64,000 nucleotides of DNA from Larix kaempferi (GCA_027924585.1 BSBM01000307.1:10438001-10502000); one strand, 5' to 3'; shown: positions 45,254-58,086, counted from the first letter of the stretch. Numbers and translations are program-made. The notes: a model not told the origin generated them from the sequence alone.

Positions 45254-45694
45254 CGGATCCCCTCTGATGGGCTTTCACCGCTCTAAGTGCCCTTTCAATA
45301 GAAATTTGCTTGCCACTGCACAAGTCCGCACGAGCACGGGACTTGGCATGTGAAATGAAGGATTTCCGGCCTCTGACTGTAGCCATCTTAGGCTTATCTT
45401 TTCCAATACCACCCGCAGCCGGCTTGTTCATAGAACGGAGGAAGTAACCAGACTCAGAGGAGTCCGAGGGGGAGGGGGGTTGATGGACATCAGTCTGCAA
45501 CACAGATGGGGTATCAGTCATACAAACAGTGGGGAATTCCAACAGGAGTAGTTTAATTGGGGGTGGAATGTACGAAGCACATTCCGGGACACATGAAGGA
45601 GGCAAAAAATGAGGGGAAATGTGTAAATTTTTGAGACCTTCCACCCAATCAAGACCAGGAAATGAAATGTTTTTAAAAAAATAAATTGAATGAA
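45234..45694 (-). pseudogene. ORF1: LINE ORF1, C-terminal part
   Basis: Downstream part of ORF1 beyond element E. From about 45650 it reads GLKNLHISPHFLPPS, then a basic tail (RGRKSFISHAKSRARADLCS) typical of the end of plant L1 ORF1. Its stop (45234-45236) lies 20 nt inside ORF2, so the ORFs overlap in different frames. Confidence 0.8.
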
Positions 45695-45699
45695 GGAGT
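45695..45699. repeat. Target-site duplication GGAGT of element E
   Basis: GGAGT at 45695-45699 recurs at 56338-56342, outside the two LTRs. Confidence 0.95.
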
Positions 45700-48306
45700 T
45701 GTTGAAATACTGAGAGGGGGGTGAATCAGTATTTGCCAATAATTAAATTTTAATCGAGAGCAAGTTGCTAATCACCAATCATAGCAGTAAATCATCAACA
45801 ATAGAAACAAGATGCACAGTACCCAAGATTTTTTTACGTGGAAACCCAAGTCCTGGGGGTAAAACCACGGAAGCCTTTTATAATAAAATTTGACCCAGCA
45901 ACAACTGGGGTTACAAATTTAATACAATTTCTCCAGCTACAACTGGAAGGGGCTACAACCCCTAGGCTTCGTCAGCCACAACTGACAAGCTGCTACAACA
46001 GCTCAGCTCACAAGACTGTGAGTCCTTGCACCACCCTACCACCCTGTAGAAAAATATTGCCGAACCTGTGGACCTGTCAAATACCAAAACCTGTACTCTC
46101 TGCTGATATGCCGAACCTGTGAACCTGTCAAATATCAAAACCTATACTCTCTGCTGATATGCCGAACCTGTGAACCTGTCAAATATCAAAACCTGTACTC
46201 TTTGCTGATAACCACTGCACTCTGATCACTGCCAAACTGTCACGTCAATTCTCTGCTCATGTCATCACGGTCATGCTGAACAAGCTATCACTTCAAACTG
46301 TTGTCTAGTATACTGTATTATGGTTCAGCGAATATAGGAATTTGGGCTACAAAAATTTCTGCTGCAAAAGAACCTCTTACTGCTGCCACTTGAATGCATC
46401 AACATTATAAAATCACAACATAGAGTGTATCATGTAGCATGTATGTAGTGTAAACATCGAGTGAACATCATCAGATCATATGACATTGTTCACACTTTTG
46501 ACTGAATACTGAATATGCATTCCCTTATATACCTTTTGTAAATTCATAACTATTGCCACATCATTGACTAAGCATTCATATCATTACTGCTATATCATCA
46601 CATATCAATATACCATCATAGCTCATCACTGCTGTACTTTACACAATCATGTACCTCACTATACCAATGCATAACACTGTATATACTGCTGTATACATAC
46701 CTTTGACTGTAGATGATGATAAGAATGGACTGTGTATATGTCCAAGATGAAGACCAAACTGTGTACCTGTGTGTGCTTGGAAATGAGACTCAAACTCAGA
46801 CTGCAAAAATGGAGCTGTAAAGGTCTGTGTAAAGACCAAAACAGGTCTGCAAAAAGTCACCCCTATACTCAAACAAATTGCTGCTTTTTGTATCCCATGA
46901 AATATCAGTACACTCCTAAAAGAAGTTTCCTCAGTCACCACAGAAATGTTAGTTTACTGCTGTTGAAATATGACTGTTTACTAAATCTTCAGTCCACAGG
47001 CTCAGTCCAAACAATTGTTGATTTGAACTAAAAAAAAATTCAGTCATAAAAATTACCACAGTTAAACCACCACAAATTTACCTCAGTCCAAAAACTTAAC
47101 CCAGCGAAGATGTTAAGGCTGCTAATTGCACAAGAAATTCAATGTCATAAAGGTTGGAGGTCACTCAATTCGTTGCCAATGATAACAAACTCGAGCTTGC
47201 CAAGGATTTGAACGTTGATTTCTAAACACGCCTTCTCTCAATAATTAATACGCTGTAACTAATATCAGTTAGGCCCCACGACTTTCAAACATGAACTTTT
47301 ATGCCCTAACCACTTCCACGTTGTCCAACAGAAACGAGATTGTTGATGAATAAATGAGATTCCTATAGTAACTCGCAGCAACTAGGGTAGATCGTTGTGT
47401 ATCTCCTGCTGAAAACTCGGCACCCAAAAAAAAATTCAGTCACCGGCAATATTCTCAGACCAAAACTCAGCGAGTTCTCAATATTAAACATGCACTCCCT
47501 TTGAAGCGAAATTGCAGTCAACCCAAAATTAAATATCAGCGAAATCCAGCCCAATTCAGTGTCCAATAAAACCAAGAGAAAATGAAACTCTGTCAACGTG
47601 ATAATGCCTTCATCGAAACTCTGTAGAAAGAATACTGCGATCACAATCTTGTTGAATAGAAAGAACACTGCGATCTCCCAAGGACGATCTTCCTCTCCTT
47701 TGCACTTTAGACGAATGAAGGTTTATTTATAAGATTCTCTTAGTCCAAAACTCCTTGTTTTAAGGTTAATTTATATTGATAGCGTGTAGGAAAAAAGTTA
47801 CGGGGCTGTTTCCCTTTTTTTATTTTATTTTATATTATTCAAAATCAAGTCACACCCCCTTCTTTTGTTTTATTAAAAAATATTTTTAAGAGAAAGAAAA
47901 TTCTTTAATAAAAATAAATTTTTAAAATATGTTTTAGTTTTAGGGGTTAGATTTTAAAGATGGATTTTAAATCAATTTAATATTAAAATTGTTTTAATTA
48001 TTAAATATTAATTTTAAATCTTTTATTAATGTTTTAAGGTTTTAACAAATCAAATAGGTTTTATCATTTAAACTTATTTTGATTAAACCAACTTGGAGTT
48101 ACTTGACCACTCTCCAGGACTTTTGGCAATGTCCCAAGGACTCCAAGGGCTTCAGACTTGGGCTTGGACAAAGTCAAAAGGTCTCCTTTGACACAGACAA
48201 CCACAAATCAAACACTAACCCTTAGGGGCTCCACAAGGGGCACCAAGACTCAGCTGTTGGCATCAATGACCAGGCACTGTTGGCATCAATGACAACTTAA
48301 TCAACA
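45700..48306 (-). repeat. 3' LTR of element E
   Basis: Plus-strand ends TGTTGAAATACTG and TTAATCAACA. It has three copies of a 51-bp repeat at 46059-46210. Confidence 0.95.
46059..46210. repeat. 51-bp tandem repeat, three copies (3' LTR of E)
   Basis: Each unit starts GCCGAACCTGTG and ends CTGATAT. Starts are 46059, 46110 and 46161; the last unit is 1 bp short. The other LTR has four copies. Confidence 0.9.
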
Positions 48307-48415
48307 ATCTCCCCCTTTGTCATTGATGACAACACTCAAGCTCCCCCTGAGAATAGGCTCCCCCTAACCACAACTTCTCTCCCCCTTTGGCATCAATGGC
48401 AAAGGGTACTACCCC
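48307..48415 (-). promoter_or_regulatory. Multiplied polypurine tract of element E
   Basis: The minus strand has GACAAAGGGGGAGAT directly before the LTR (48307-48321). Further AGGGGGAG-type runs lie near 48340, 48358 and 48380-48390. Repeated purine tracts are described for Sireviruses. Confidence 0.75.
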
Positions 48416-48464
48416 TCAGAACATGCTCTCCCACACACCAGGCACTTCTGTGTGAAGAATCAAT

Positions 48465-49823
48465 TTAGTGGGAAGAAGGAATGACCCCGAATTTTTCTCG
48501 GAGGTACTCAAATGTCCCTTTAGGAAGTGGCTTGGTGAATATATTTGCTATTTGCTCCTTTGTCTCAATGTATTCCAACTTGATGTGCTTTTCTGTGACC
48601 TATTCACGAAGAAAGTGATATTTGATAGGGATGTGCTTTGTCTTGGAGTGCATGACCGGATTCTTGGAGATGCTGATGGCACTTGTGTTGTCACATAGAA
48701 TTGGAATCGGCTCATCATATGTTACTTGTAGGTCTTGCAGGTTCTGTTTCATCCAAAGAATTTGAGTACAGCATGCTGCTGCTGCTATATATTCTGCTTC
48801 TGCTGTTGACAAGGATACGGAGGATTGCTTTTTGCTAGACCATGATACCAAACAGTTTCCTAAGAAAAATGTTGCACCACTTGTGCTTCTTCTGTCATCC
48901 ACACATCCTGCCCAATCCGAGTCTGAGTAAGCTAATAAGTCCAACTCATTTCCTTTTGAATACCATAATCCAAAGTCCATAGTTCCTTTAAGATATCTGA
49001 AGATTCTTTTGACTGCAATAACATGAGTTTCCTTCGGAGCTGCTTGAAATCTTGCAACCTGTCCAACAGCTTGCATCACATCTGGCCTTGAAGCTGTCAC
49101 ATACAGTAGGCTACCAATCATTGACCTGTAATGTTTTTGATCCACTGCATTTGATTCATCGTCTTTGCTTAACTTGCAGCTAGTAGTCATAGGAGTGCTC
49201 ATAGGCTTACAATCTTCCATCTTGAACCTCTTCAACATTTCTTTAATGTACTTGGTCTGAGAGATGAAGATGCCGTCTTCACATTGTGATATCTGAAGTC
49301 CCAAGAAGAAGGTCAGTTCACCAAGTAGTGACATCTCAAATTCGTTTTGCATAACCTTGGCAAATTGTTGGCTCAGAGTATCATCATCACTACCAAAGAT
49401 AATATCATCAACGTACACTTCAACAATAATTATGTTGTCATGATCAGTCTTGATATACATATTGTTGTCTACAGTTCCCCTTTTGAAACCTTGTTTCTGC
49501 AAGTAACTGTCCAATCTGGAGTACCAAGCTCTAGGAGCTTGCTTTAACCCATATAGGGCTCTTTTTAATTTGCACACATAGTCCTTGTTTGCTGATAGTT
49601 GGAATCCTTCTGGCTGTTCAATGTAGACTTCTTCTTCTAGTTTGCCATTCAAAAAGGCTGATTTGACATCCATTTGATATACTTTGATGTTTTTAGCACA
49701 AGCATGGGCCAATATCATTCTTATAGCTTCCATTCTGGCTACTGGAGCAAATGTTTCTTCAAAATCTATGCCTTCGATTTGAGCATATCCTTTGCAGACC
49801 AATCTTGCCTTGTTTCTGATTAC
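48465..49823 (-). pseudogene. pol: RT and RNase H of element E (after the first TAG)
   Basis: The same frame as the gag-pol part upstream. RT has [32 protein letters not shown] (catalytic Asp), [12 protein letters not shown] and [13 protein letters not shown] (YVDD core). RNase H has [33 protein letters not shown] and [16 protein letters not shown] second TAG at 48597-48599 cuts the last 44 codons (VTEKHIKLEYIETKEQIA and IFTKPLP follow in frame to the TAA at 48465-48467). Otherwise there are no frameshifts. Confidence 0.9.
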
Positions 49824-52800
49824 CTATCCATCTTCATTCAGCTTATTTCTGAAAATCCATTTTGTGCCAATCACATTTTTGTCCTTGGGTCTAGGAACTA
49901 GTTCCCATGTTTCATTTTTCTCGATTTGATCAAGTTCTTCTCCCATGGCTTTGACCCAATGTTCATCTGCACTGGCTTCCGCAAAGTTACTCGGCTCAAC
50001 TGTAGATAGTAGTGAAAAATATACTTGTTCTGGTCTTCGGACTTGTCTTCGATCTTTTCTGGTTTCTATGCCGACGTTTTTGTCACCAATAATCAATTCT
50101 TGTGGATGATTCTTTTGATACCAATTCTTAGGAGATTTTTGTTGTTCTTGTTGTTGATCCTGTACTTGTTGATCCTGTGTAACTGTTGGCTGAATTTTTC
50201 TCTGTTCTTCTTCTTCTACTTCATCATCATCATCTTCTTCTTCATGGTCTTCTGAGTTTTCCTGACATTTTGGCAAGCTTGATTCATCAATCTTTACATT
50301 GATGCTTTCCATTATCTTACCTAATCTCAGGTTGTAACACTTGTAGGCCTTTCTTGTGGAGGAGTACCCAACAAATATTCCTTCGTCTGCACGAGATTTG
50401 AATTTTCTAATCTTCTTATCATCTCTTCTGATGTAGCACCTGCTTCCGAACACTCTGAAGTGTTGAACATTCGCAGTTCTTCCCGTCCATAGCTCATAAG
50501 GAGTTTTATCAGTGTTGCTTCTGAGCAATCCTCTGTTCATAATGTGGACTGCTATATGTACTGCTTGAGCCCAAAATTTTTCGCTTATTTTGGCTTCATT
50601 CAACATAGTTCTGGCCATTTCTAACACTGATCTGTTCTTCCTTTCTACTACTCCATTTTGCTGAGGTGTTCTGGCAACTGAAAATTGTATTTTTATACCA
50701 TTTTCTTCACAGTACTGATAGAATTCATTTGATGTGAATTCTCCGCCATTATCGGATCTGAGACACTTGATTCGTTTACCTGTCTCATTTTCAACCTGTT
50801 CTTTAAAGATCTTGAAGCATTCAAAGGCTTCCGATTTCATGTTAAGGAGGCATACCCATGTCATCCTGGAGTAGTCATCAATGAGCAGCATGAAGTATTC
50901 TTCACCATCCAATCCTTTATTCTTGGTTGGCCCACATAGATCAGTGTGGACCATCTCTAATGGTTTTGTAGAAGAGTATTCTTTTGTCTTGAAATTGGCT
51001 TTCGTAAGTTTCCCATGCTGACAGTGCTTGCAGATAGTATCAGAAGGCTTTGTAATATGTGGCATGTTCCTTACGGCTAGCTTCTTGCTGATCTTGACCA
51101 GATTATCAAAATGTAAGTGTCCCATTCTTCTATGCCATAACCAATTCTCATCTTCTTTTGCTAGGTGACATTTCTCTTCCTTGATCTCGTCCAGAACATA
51201 TATGTTGTTTGGAGTCCTGGTAGCAGTAGCCACTAACTTTCCTGATCCTTCTTTTCTTATTTTGCAGGATTTTGAGTTGAACGTAAGTTCATGTCCCTGA
51301 TCACACATCTGGCTGACACTCAACAGATTATGCTTCATACTGTCGACGAACAACACATTTTCTGCTACTGTATCTTTGCTGCCAAGATTTACTGTACCTT
51401 TTCCAACAACTTTTGCTGATTTGTTATTTCCAAAAGAGACAGATCCTTTATCTTTTTCAAGAAACATGAAAGCACCTTTGTTACCTGTCATATGCCTAGA
51501 ACAACCACTGTCAACATACCATTTGTTGCTACCGGTTTGAGCTTGAGCTTGAAGAGCTATCCCACATTCATGAATATTCAGATTGTTCTTTTGTCTGATC
51601 CATACTTTTTGTTGGTCACCTGTTTGATTGGTTGATACTTGTTTAATGCCTGTAGGAGGGATTGTCATTCTGCAATTCCTGGCTGTATGTCCAAAGTTGT
51701 TGCATTTCTGGTATTCGACTTCAGAATCCAAAGGAGAAAAACTGTTGTTGTTGTTTCGTTGCCATCTAGAATTTTCATACCTGTTTCTGTTTTCTGCATA
51801 TCTTCCTTTTGTACAATACATTGCTTTATGCCCAAATATTCCGCAAGAAAAACAATAACCATAAAATGAATATTCATACCTGGGAACAAATGATCTCCTT
51901 GGAGGTGCTGCCCATCTGAAACTTTGATTTTCAACTGGAGTCCATTCTGAGGTTGGTTGTCTAGGTTGAAATGGTCTTCTTAGAGGTGTTGTCGAATTAA
52001 CCCGTTGATTTTCAACTGGAGCCTGTTCTGGTTGTTGTTTTCGCTGAGATATGGGTACTTCCTGGATGACAGAGTCTTTGATAGCTTCTGGTTTATCCTC
52101 AGTTGTCTTGGAGCTTGATCCTTCATCATTGTGCTTCTTATAACCAATACCTGTTCTGTCGAGATATGGATTTTGATTATTGATGATCTGATCAAGTATC
52201 TTGGAACTGTTGTCATAGCCTTGACTCACATTTTTCTTTTGTAGTTGAGTTCTTAGAGTCACTATCTCCCCCATTAGTTTATCACCTTCTAGTTGTTTTC
52301 TGAGATTGTCTTGAATTCTTTTGGCTTCTTCTAATTGAATGGTTAGACTTTGAATGAGTTGATCTGCTTCTTCAGGTATCTGAGGTCTTTCCCGTAACTC
52401 CTGTATCTCCTCTTTAAATAGTTTATTCTTTTTCCTTTCTCTTCTCAGCTCTTTCAAAGCACTTATCAATTCTTCCTCCAGGTCTACTTCACCTTCTGAA
52501 TCGGATTCTTCTTTGTTTTCGGTGATCTCATCTGAGTCTTTTGAATCAACAGCCATGAAGAGTACCCTTTTTGATTCGTTATCACTGTCGCTGTCTGAAT
52601 CACTATCACTATCTGAGTCATTGTCAGAATCTTCATCTGATGAGCTGGGGTTTCTTTTAGAGTAGAGACTTTTCTTCTTTTCAAACCTTCCATTTTTCTT
52701 TCCTTTGAAGTTCCTGTATTTCTTGTGTTTCTTGAAACTGTCATCACTATCAGAGTCTTTTGCATAGGGACATTTTGAAGCAAAGTGACCTATTTTACCA

Positions 52801-53633
52801 CATGAAAAACACTTAAGAGGTAACTTACCTTTGTACTTACTTGTGCCTCTTTTGAGCTTTCTTACGAAGTTTGCTATCTCCTCATCATCTGAATCATCAC
52901 TGCAGTTGAAGTGGTATGTTGTCTTTGATTTGGATTTTATTTCTGAATTGTCCTTCTTGGCTTGTTTGTCTTTCATTGCTTGCTTGGAGGAAACTTTAAA
53001 AGCTGCTTCTTTTCTAGGAGAGTCTTCATCTTCTAATCTCATTTCATAAGCCACAAGTGTCCCATGTAGTTGGTCTACTGTCATAGTATCCAAGTCAGTC
53101 CTTTCTTCCAAGGCTGAGATTTTAGGATTGAATCTGTTGGGAAGCGTTCTGAGTATCTTCTGAACAACAACTGATTCTTCAACCCTTTCACCCAGGCCTC
53201 TGATAGTATTTACAAGTTCATCAATTCGAAGAAAATAGGTTGCAATATTCTCGTCATCCTTCATCTTTAGATGTTCGAATTGTGCTCTGTAGGTTTGGAG
53301 TTTGGCTTCTTTGACCTTTTTTTCCCCTTCATAGATGGTCTTGAGTTTGTCCCACATTTCCTTAGCAGATGTACAATGCATGACTTTGATGAAGACCGAT
53401 TCATCCAATGCACTTGAAATATGATTCGTGGCTTTTGAATTTGTATCATAACGAACTAAGTCATCTGGATCTGTTGGTGGGGGTGTTGGTACTTTATATC
53501 CATTTTCAACTATTTGCCATACCTGTACTCCTTGAGCTAGCAGAAAATATTTCATTCGTATACTCCAAAAGGTATAGCCAGTCCCATCAAACATGGGTAT
53601 TCCATTTTTACTGTGCTTGGCAAACTTGCCCAT
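49824..53633 (-). pseudogene. gag-pol: gag, protease and integrase of element E
   Basis: The frame is open from 53726, but MGKFAKHSKNGIPMFDG at 53633 is the likelier start. Gag has WDKLKTIYEGEKKVKEAKLQ, three knuckles (CFSCGKIGHFASKC, CFSCGIFGHKAMYC, CNNFGHTARNC, the last lacking one Cys), an Asp-Ser run and a coiled coil (ELRRERKKNKLFKEEIQELR). Protease: NKWYVDSGCSRHMTG. Pre-integrase: LWHRRMGHLHFDNL, CKHCQHGK. Integrase: MVHTDLCGP, CLRSDNGGEF, QQNGVVERKN (full D, D, E). The frame ends at TAG 49824-49826 just before RT. Confidence 0.9.
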
Positions 53634-53670
53634 AATTTCCTTCCAGTGATTAGACTGTTCTTGAAGGAAC

Positions 53671-53684
53671 CCGCTCTGATACCA
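53671..53684 (-). promoter_or_regulatory. PBS of element E
   Basis: The minus strand reads TGGTATCAGAGCGG two bases after the 5' LTR, a standard initiator tRNA-Met site. Confidence 0.9.
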
Positions 53685-53686
53685 AT

Positions 53687-56337
53687 TGTTGAAATACTGA
53701 GAGGGGGGTGAATCATTATTTTCCAATAATTAAATTTTAATCGAGAGCAAGTTGCTAATCACCAATCATAGCAGTAAATCATCAACAATAGAAACAAGAT
53801 GCACAGTACACAAGATTTTTTTACGTGGAAACCCAAGTCCTGGGGGTAAAACCACGGAAGCCTTTTATAATAAAATTTGACCCAGCAACAACTGGGGTTA
53901 CAAATTTAATACAATTTCTCTAGCTACAACTGGAAGGGGCTACAACCCCTAGGCTTCGTCAGCCACAACTGACAAGCTGCTACAACAGCTCAGCTCACAA
54001 GACTGTGAGTCCTTGCACCACCCTACCACCCTATAGAAAAATATTGCCGAACCTGTGGACCTGTCAAATACCAAAACCTGTACTCTCTGCTGATATGCCG
54101 AACCTGTGAACCTGTCAAATATCAAAACCTATACTCTCTGCTGATATGCCGAACCTATGAACCTGTCAAATATCAAAACCTGTACTCTCTACTGATATGC
54201 CGAACCTGTGAACCTGTCAAATATCAAAACCTGTACTCTCTGCTGATAACCACTGCACTCTGATCACTGCCAAACTGTCACGTCAATTCTCTCCTCATGT
54301 CATCACGGTCATGCTGAACAAGCTATCACTTCAAACTGCTGTCTAGTATACTGTATTATGGTTCAACGAATATAGGAATTTGGGCTACAAAAATTTCTGT
54401 TGCAAAAGAACCTCTTACTGCTGCCACTTGAATGCATCAACATTATAAAATCACAACATAGAGTGTATCATGTAGCATGTATGTAGTGTAAACATCGAGT
54501 GAACATCATCAGATCATATGACATTGTTCACACTTTTGACTGAATACTGAATATGCATTCCCTTATATACCTTTTGTAAATTCATAACTATTGCCACATC
54601 ATTGACTAAGCATTCATATCATTACTGCTATATCATCACATATCAATATACCATCATAGCTCATCACTGCTGTACTTTACACAATCATGTACCTCACTAT
54701 ACCAATGCATAACACTGTATATACTGTTGTATACATACCTTTGACTGTAGATGATGATAAGAACGGACTGTGTATATGTCCAAGATGAAGACCAAACTGT
54801 GTACCTGTGTGTGCTTGGAAATGAGACTCAAACTCAGACTGCAAAAATGGAGCTGTAAAGGTCTGTGTAAAGACCAAAACAGGTCTGCAAAAAGTCACCC
54901 CTATACTCAAACAAATTGTTGCTTTTTGTATCCCATGAAATATCAGTACACTGCTAAAAGAAGTTTCCTCAGTCACCACAGAAATGTTAGTTTACTGCTG
55001 TTGAAATATGACTGTTTACTAAATCTTTAGTCCACAGGCTCAGTCCAAACAATTGCTGATTTGAACTAAAAAAAAATTCAGTCATAAAAATTACCACAGT
55101 TAAACCACCACAAATTTACCTCAGTCCAAAAACTTAACCCAGCGAAGATGTTAAGGCTGCTAATTGCACAAGAAATTCAATGTCATAAAGGTTGGAGGTC
55201 ACTCAATTCGCTGCCAATGATAACAAACTCGAGCTTGCCAAGGATTTGAACGCTGATTTCTAAACACGCCTTCTCTCAATAATTAATACGCTGTAACTAA
55301 TATCAGTTAGGCCCCACGACTTTCAAACATGAACTTTTATGCCCTAACCACTTCCACGTTGTCCAACGAAAACGATATTGCTGATGAATAAATGAGATTC
55401 CTATAGTAACTCGTAGCAACTAGGGTAGATCGCTGTGTATCTCCTGCTGAAAACTCGGCACCCAAAAAAAAATTCAGTCACCGGCAATATTCTCAGACCA
55501 AAACTCAGCGAGTTCTCAATATTAAACATGCACTCCCTTTGAAGCGAAATTGCAGTCAACCCAAAATTAAATATCAGCGAAATCCATCCCAATTCAGTGT
55601 CCAATAAAACCAAGAGAAAATGAAACTCTGTCAACGTGATAATGCCTTCATCGAAACTCTGTAGAAAGAATACTGCGATCACAATCTTGTTGAATAGAAA
55701 GAACACTGCGATCTCCCAAGGACGATCTTCCTCTCCTTTGCACTTTAGACGAATGAAGGTTTATTTATAAGATTCTCTTAGTCCAAAACTCCTTGTTTTA
55801 AGGTTAATTTATATTGATAGCGTGTAGGAAAAAAGTTACGGGGCTGTTTGCCTTTTTTTTTTTTTTATTCAAAATCAAGTCACACCCCCTTCTTTTGTTT
55901 TATTAAAAAATATTTTTAAGAGAAAGAAAATTCTTTAATAAAAATAAATTTTTAAAATATGTTTTAGTTTTTAGGGGTTAGATTTTAAAGATGGATTTTA
56001 AATCAATTTAATATTAAAATTGTTTTAATTATTAAATATTAATTTTAAATCTTTTATTAATGTTTTAAGGTTTTAACAAATCAAATAGGTTTTATCATTT
56101 AAACTTATTTTGATTAAACCAACTTGGAGTTACTTGACCACTCTCCAGGACTTTTGGCAATGTCCCAAGGACTCCAAGGGCTTTAGACTTGGGCTTGGAC
56201 AAAGTCAAAAGGTCTCCTTTGACACAGACAACCACAAATCAAACACTAACCCTTAGGGGCTCCACAAGGGGCACCAAGACTCAACTGTTGGCATCAATGA
56301 CCAGGCATTGTTGGCATCAATGACAACTTAATCAACA
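53687..56337 (-). repeat. 5' LTR of element E
   Basis: 2651 bp. It differs from the other LTR by few substitutions, one extra 51-bp repeat unit (four copies at 54046-54248) and a homopolymer change near 55852. Confidence 0.95.
54046..54248. repeat. 51-bp tandem repeat, four copies (5' LTR of E)
   Basis: Unit starts at 54046, 54097, 54148 and 54199. Units 3 and 4 differ at a few bases. Confidence 0.9.
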
Positions 56338-57865
56338 GGAGTAGAGTATAAGGGAGAGGAGGTACCAGCTGCAAAGTCCATGGAGCGAAGAATCATGTTC
56401 TGTAAATCCTCCGAGGCTGATTCTGGAACAAGAATGGGCTCGGATTCTTCGACTTCAACCGTGGCTACTACATCCGGCTCAGTCCCCTCCACATCCAAAG
56501 AACCTTCAGCTTGACCAGAAGGGGTCACCGAATGTCCCGAAGCAGAAGGTTTGGCATTTAAGTTTGTCAGAGTAATACAATCTTCCGTCTCTAGATTCCT
56601 TATTTTCAAAGAAGGTCCAAATTTCATGCGAACTGGAAGAGGGAAATCTATGGCCGGGTGTCCATACTCATGACATCGTCTGCACCGGAAAGGCACATTT
56701 TCGTAGTCTAGGGTTTGTGGGAAGGTATACGGCCCCCAACACAAGTCCATACCATCAGCCAGCCCATCCCGAACATTTATATTGACCAAGATTCTAGCAA
56801 CGTTCTGAACTGAAGTCTCCAAAAAGAAGTAATCTGCATCCAGAAAGGTTCCAAGTAGGTTACCAATCCTCCGGAAGTGCTCCTCAGCCCACTAGTGAAG
56901 GGGGAGCCCTGGTAGACGAACCCAGATAGGGATAGTTTCCATACGCTCCCTGCTAGCATCAAAAAGAGGGTTCCAAGGTTTGAGCAGGAGAGGTGCCCCA
57001 AACAAACTCCAGTGATTCCCGAAAGCCCACTGTGCATGCTCATCCAGATTGAAATGGAACGCAAACCATCCTCCCGAAAGTGCCACTATTCTTGGTACAT
57101 AACCACAGTGAACTTGCCAAGCCCTAGTGTCCCACTGAATTACTGATTTAAGAGCCACCGCTCTACCATAAATCTTTCCTACCAGCACAGTATGAACCAT
57201 CGAAATAATTGAAACCCTATGTCTTCCCCTAAGGAATAGTTTGGGGCTTTACCAGATTTTTTAAGCCACTTTCGTCTTTTCTTTATTCGCATACATGGAG
57301 CCCGCAGAGTCTCCAAACCCTCAGTCGGTTCACATTCCTTCGAGGAAGAGGTCAAGGATGGACTGGAGAATCCTCTATGTTCAGCGGATCCCAGGTTAAC
57401 AGCAAGAAACCCTTCGACGCTAGATGCATCAACCACCTTGATATGACGAGGGGTAGAGACGGCCCTGCAACCTAAATCCGACAACCCAACAGGAGGACCT
57501 ACTTGAGAGGTAAGAAAGTCAGAAACCCCACCAGCTTCAGAGAGCGCCACACCAGGGGAAGACGATAGAGTAGGATTTACAGGAATTCCCCAAATGTTGC
57601 CTAAACCAACCTCCATTTCATGAAACACATCAAAACCCAAAACCGGAGGTGAGAGATCGGGTTTACCAATCGCCACGGGGGGACTTCCACCCTGTGCATG
57701 AGGAATACCAAAGAGCGAATGTTCAAACTTCCAAGGACGATCCTTCCCAAAACCACCGAGGAGTCCGGCACCAAAATCACCCCCAATGCAGCCAGGTGGC
57801 GACCTCCAGATATCGCAAGGGCGGAGAAAATCACACTCGTAGTCAACTTCGTCAATCGGCTCCAT
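56338..57865 (-). pseudogene. ORF1: LINE ORF1, N-terminal part with DUF4283-like domain and knuckle
   Basis: Starts MEPIDEVDYECDFLRPCD at 57865. About 200 disordered residues end in a basic patch (MRIKKRRKWLKKSGK). After a frameshift near 57190 the frame continues with a DUF4283-like region (VGKIYGRAVALKSVI, WFAFHFNLDEHAQWAFGNHW, MIPIWVRLPGLPLH-type motif). It then has a TAG at 56892-56894, EEHFRRIGNLLGTFLDADYF, and a knuckle CRRCHEYGHPAIDF that lacks its last Cys. The protein would bind LINE RNA. Element E cuts it at 56338. Confidence 0.85.
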
Positions 57866-58086
57866 AGTTAACAGTAACCCTAAAAAATAAAAATGGTAAA
57901 AAAAGATTAACCCATTAACTTCTTACCATAAACCACCTCGATCTGTGTAAACCTTCTGACAGCGACCTGAGTACAGCGGCTCTGCCGGCTGCAGAGCCCA
58001 GGCTCTGACCTCATCTCATTCGGCTTCCACAGAGCGTACCACCGTCCATTTTTCTCCTTAAGCTAGTAAATTATACAATACAATCA
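57866..58086 (-). other. 5' UTR of the LINE
   Basis: About 220 bp between the ORF1 start and the LINE end. Somewhat GC-richer than the flanks, as expected of an internal LINE promoter; no motif was identified. Confidence 0.5.

Larger units (their letters stand above)
45700..56337 (-). mobile_element. Sirevirus-like Ty1/copia element E, young and nearly intact
   Basis: 10.6 kb on the reverse strand, inserted in ORF1 of the LINE. LTRs are 2607 and 2651 bp and nearly identical. PBS, multiplied polypurine tract and TSD are present. One gag-pol frame of roughly 1750 codons is broken only by two TAG codons. Long LTRs, a long coiled-coil gag with several knuckles and multiple purine tracts fit the Sirevirus (Maximus/SIRE) group. 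Confidence 0.9.
40820..58086 (-). mobile_element. Full-length L1-type LINE, interrupted by element E
   Basis: Reverse strand. The 3' end carries a short poly(A) (T-run to 40826) against the TSD; the 5' end is at 58086. Without element E it is about 6.6 kb with two ORFs and a 5' UTR of about 220 bp. ORF2 has an APE-type endonuclease, RT and an RNase H, as in plant L1 elements. Each ORF has a few disabling changes, so it is full length but dead. Confidence 0.9.

Noticed and set aside
45518-45739. 73-codon frame starting MANTDSPPSQYFN
   Set aside because: It is the LTR end of E running into LINE ORF1 sequence in the wrong frame.
46639-46941. 100-codon frame present twice (also 54677-54979)
   Set aside because: The copies are simply the two LTRs of element E, so duplication is no evidence of coding.
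50025-50255. Phe/Leu-rich plus-strand frame
   Set aside because: Antisense shadow of the acidic stretch of the E polyprotein.
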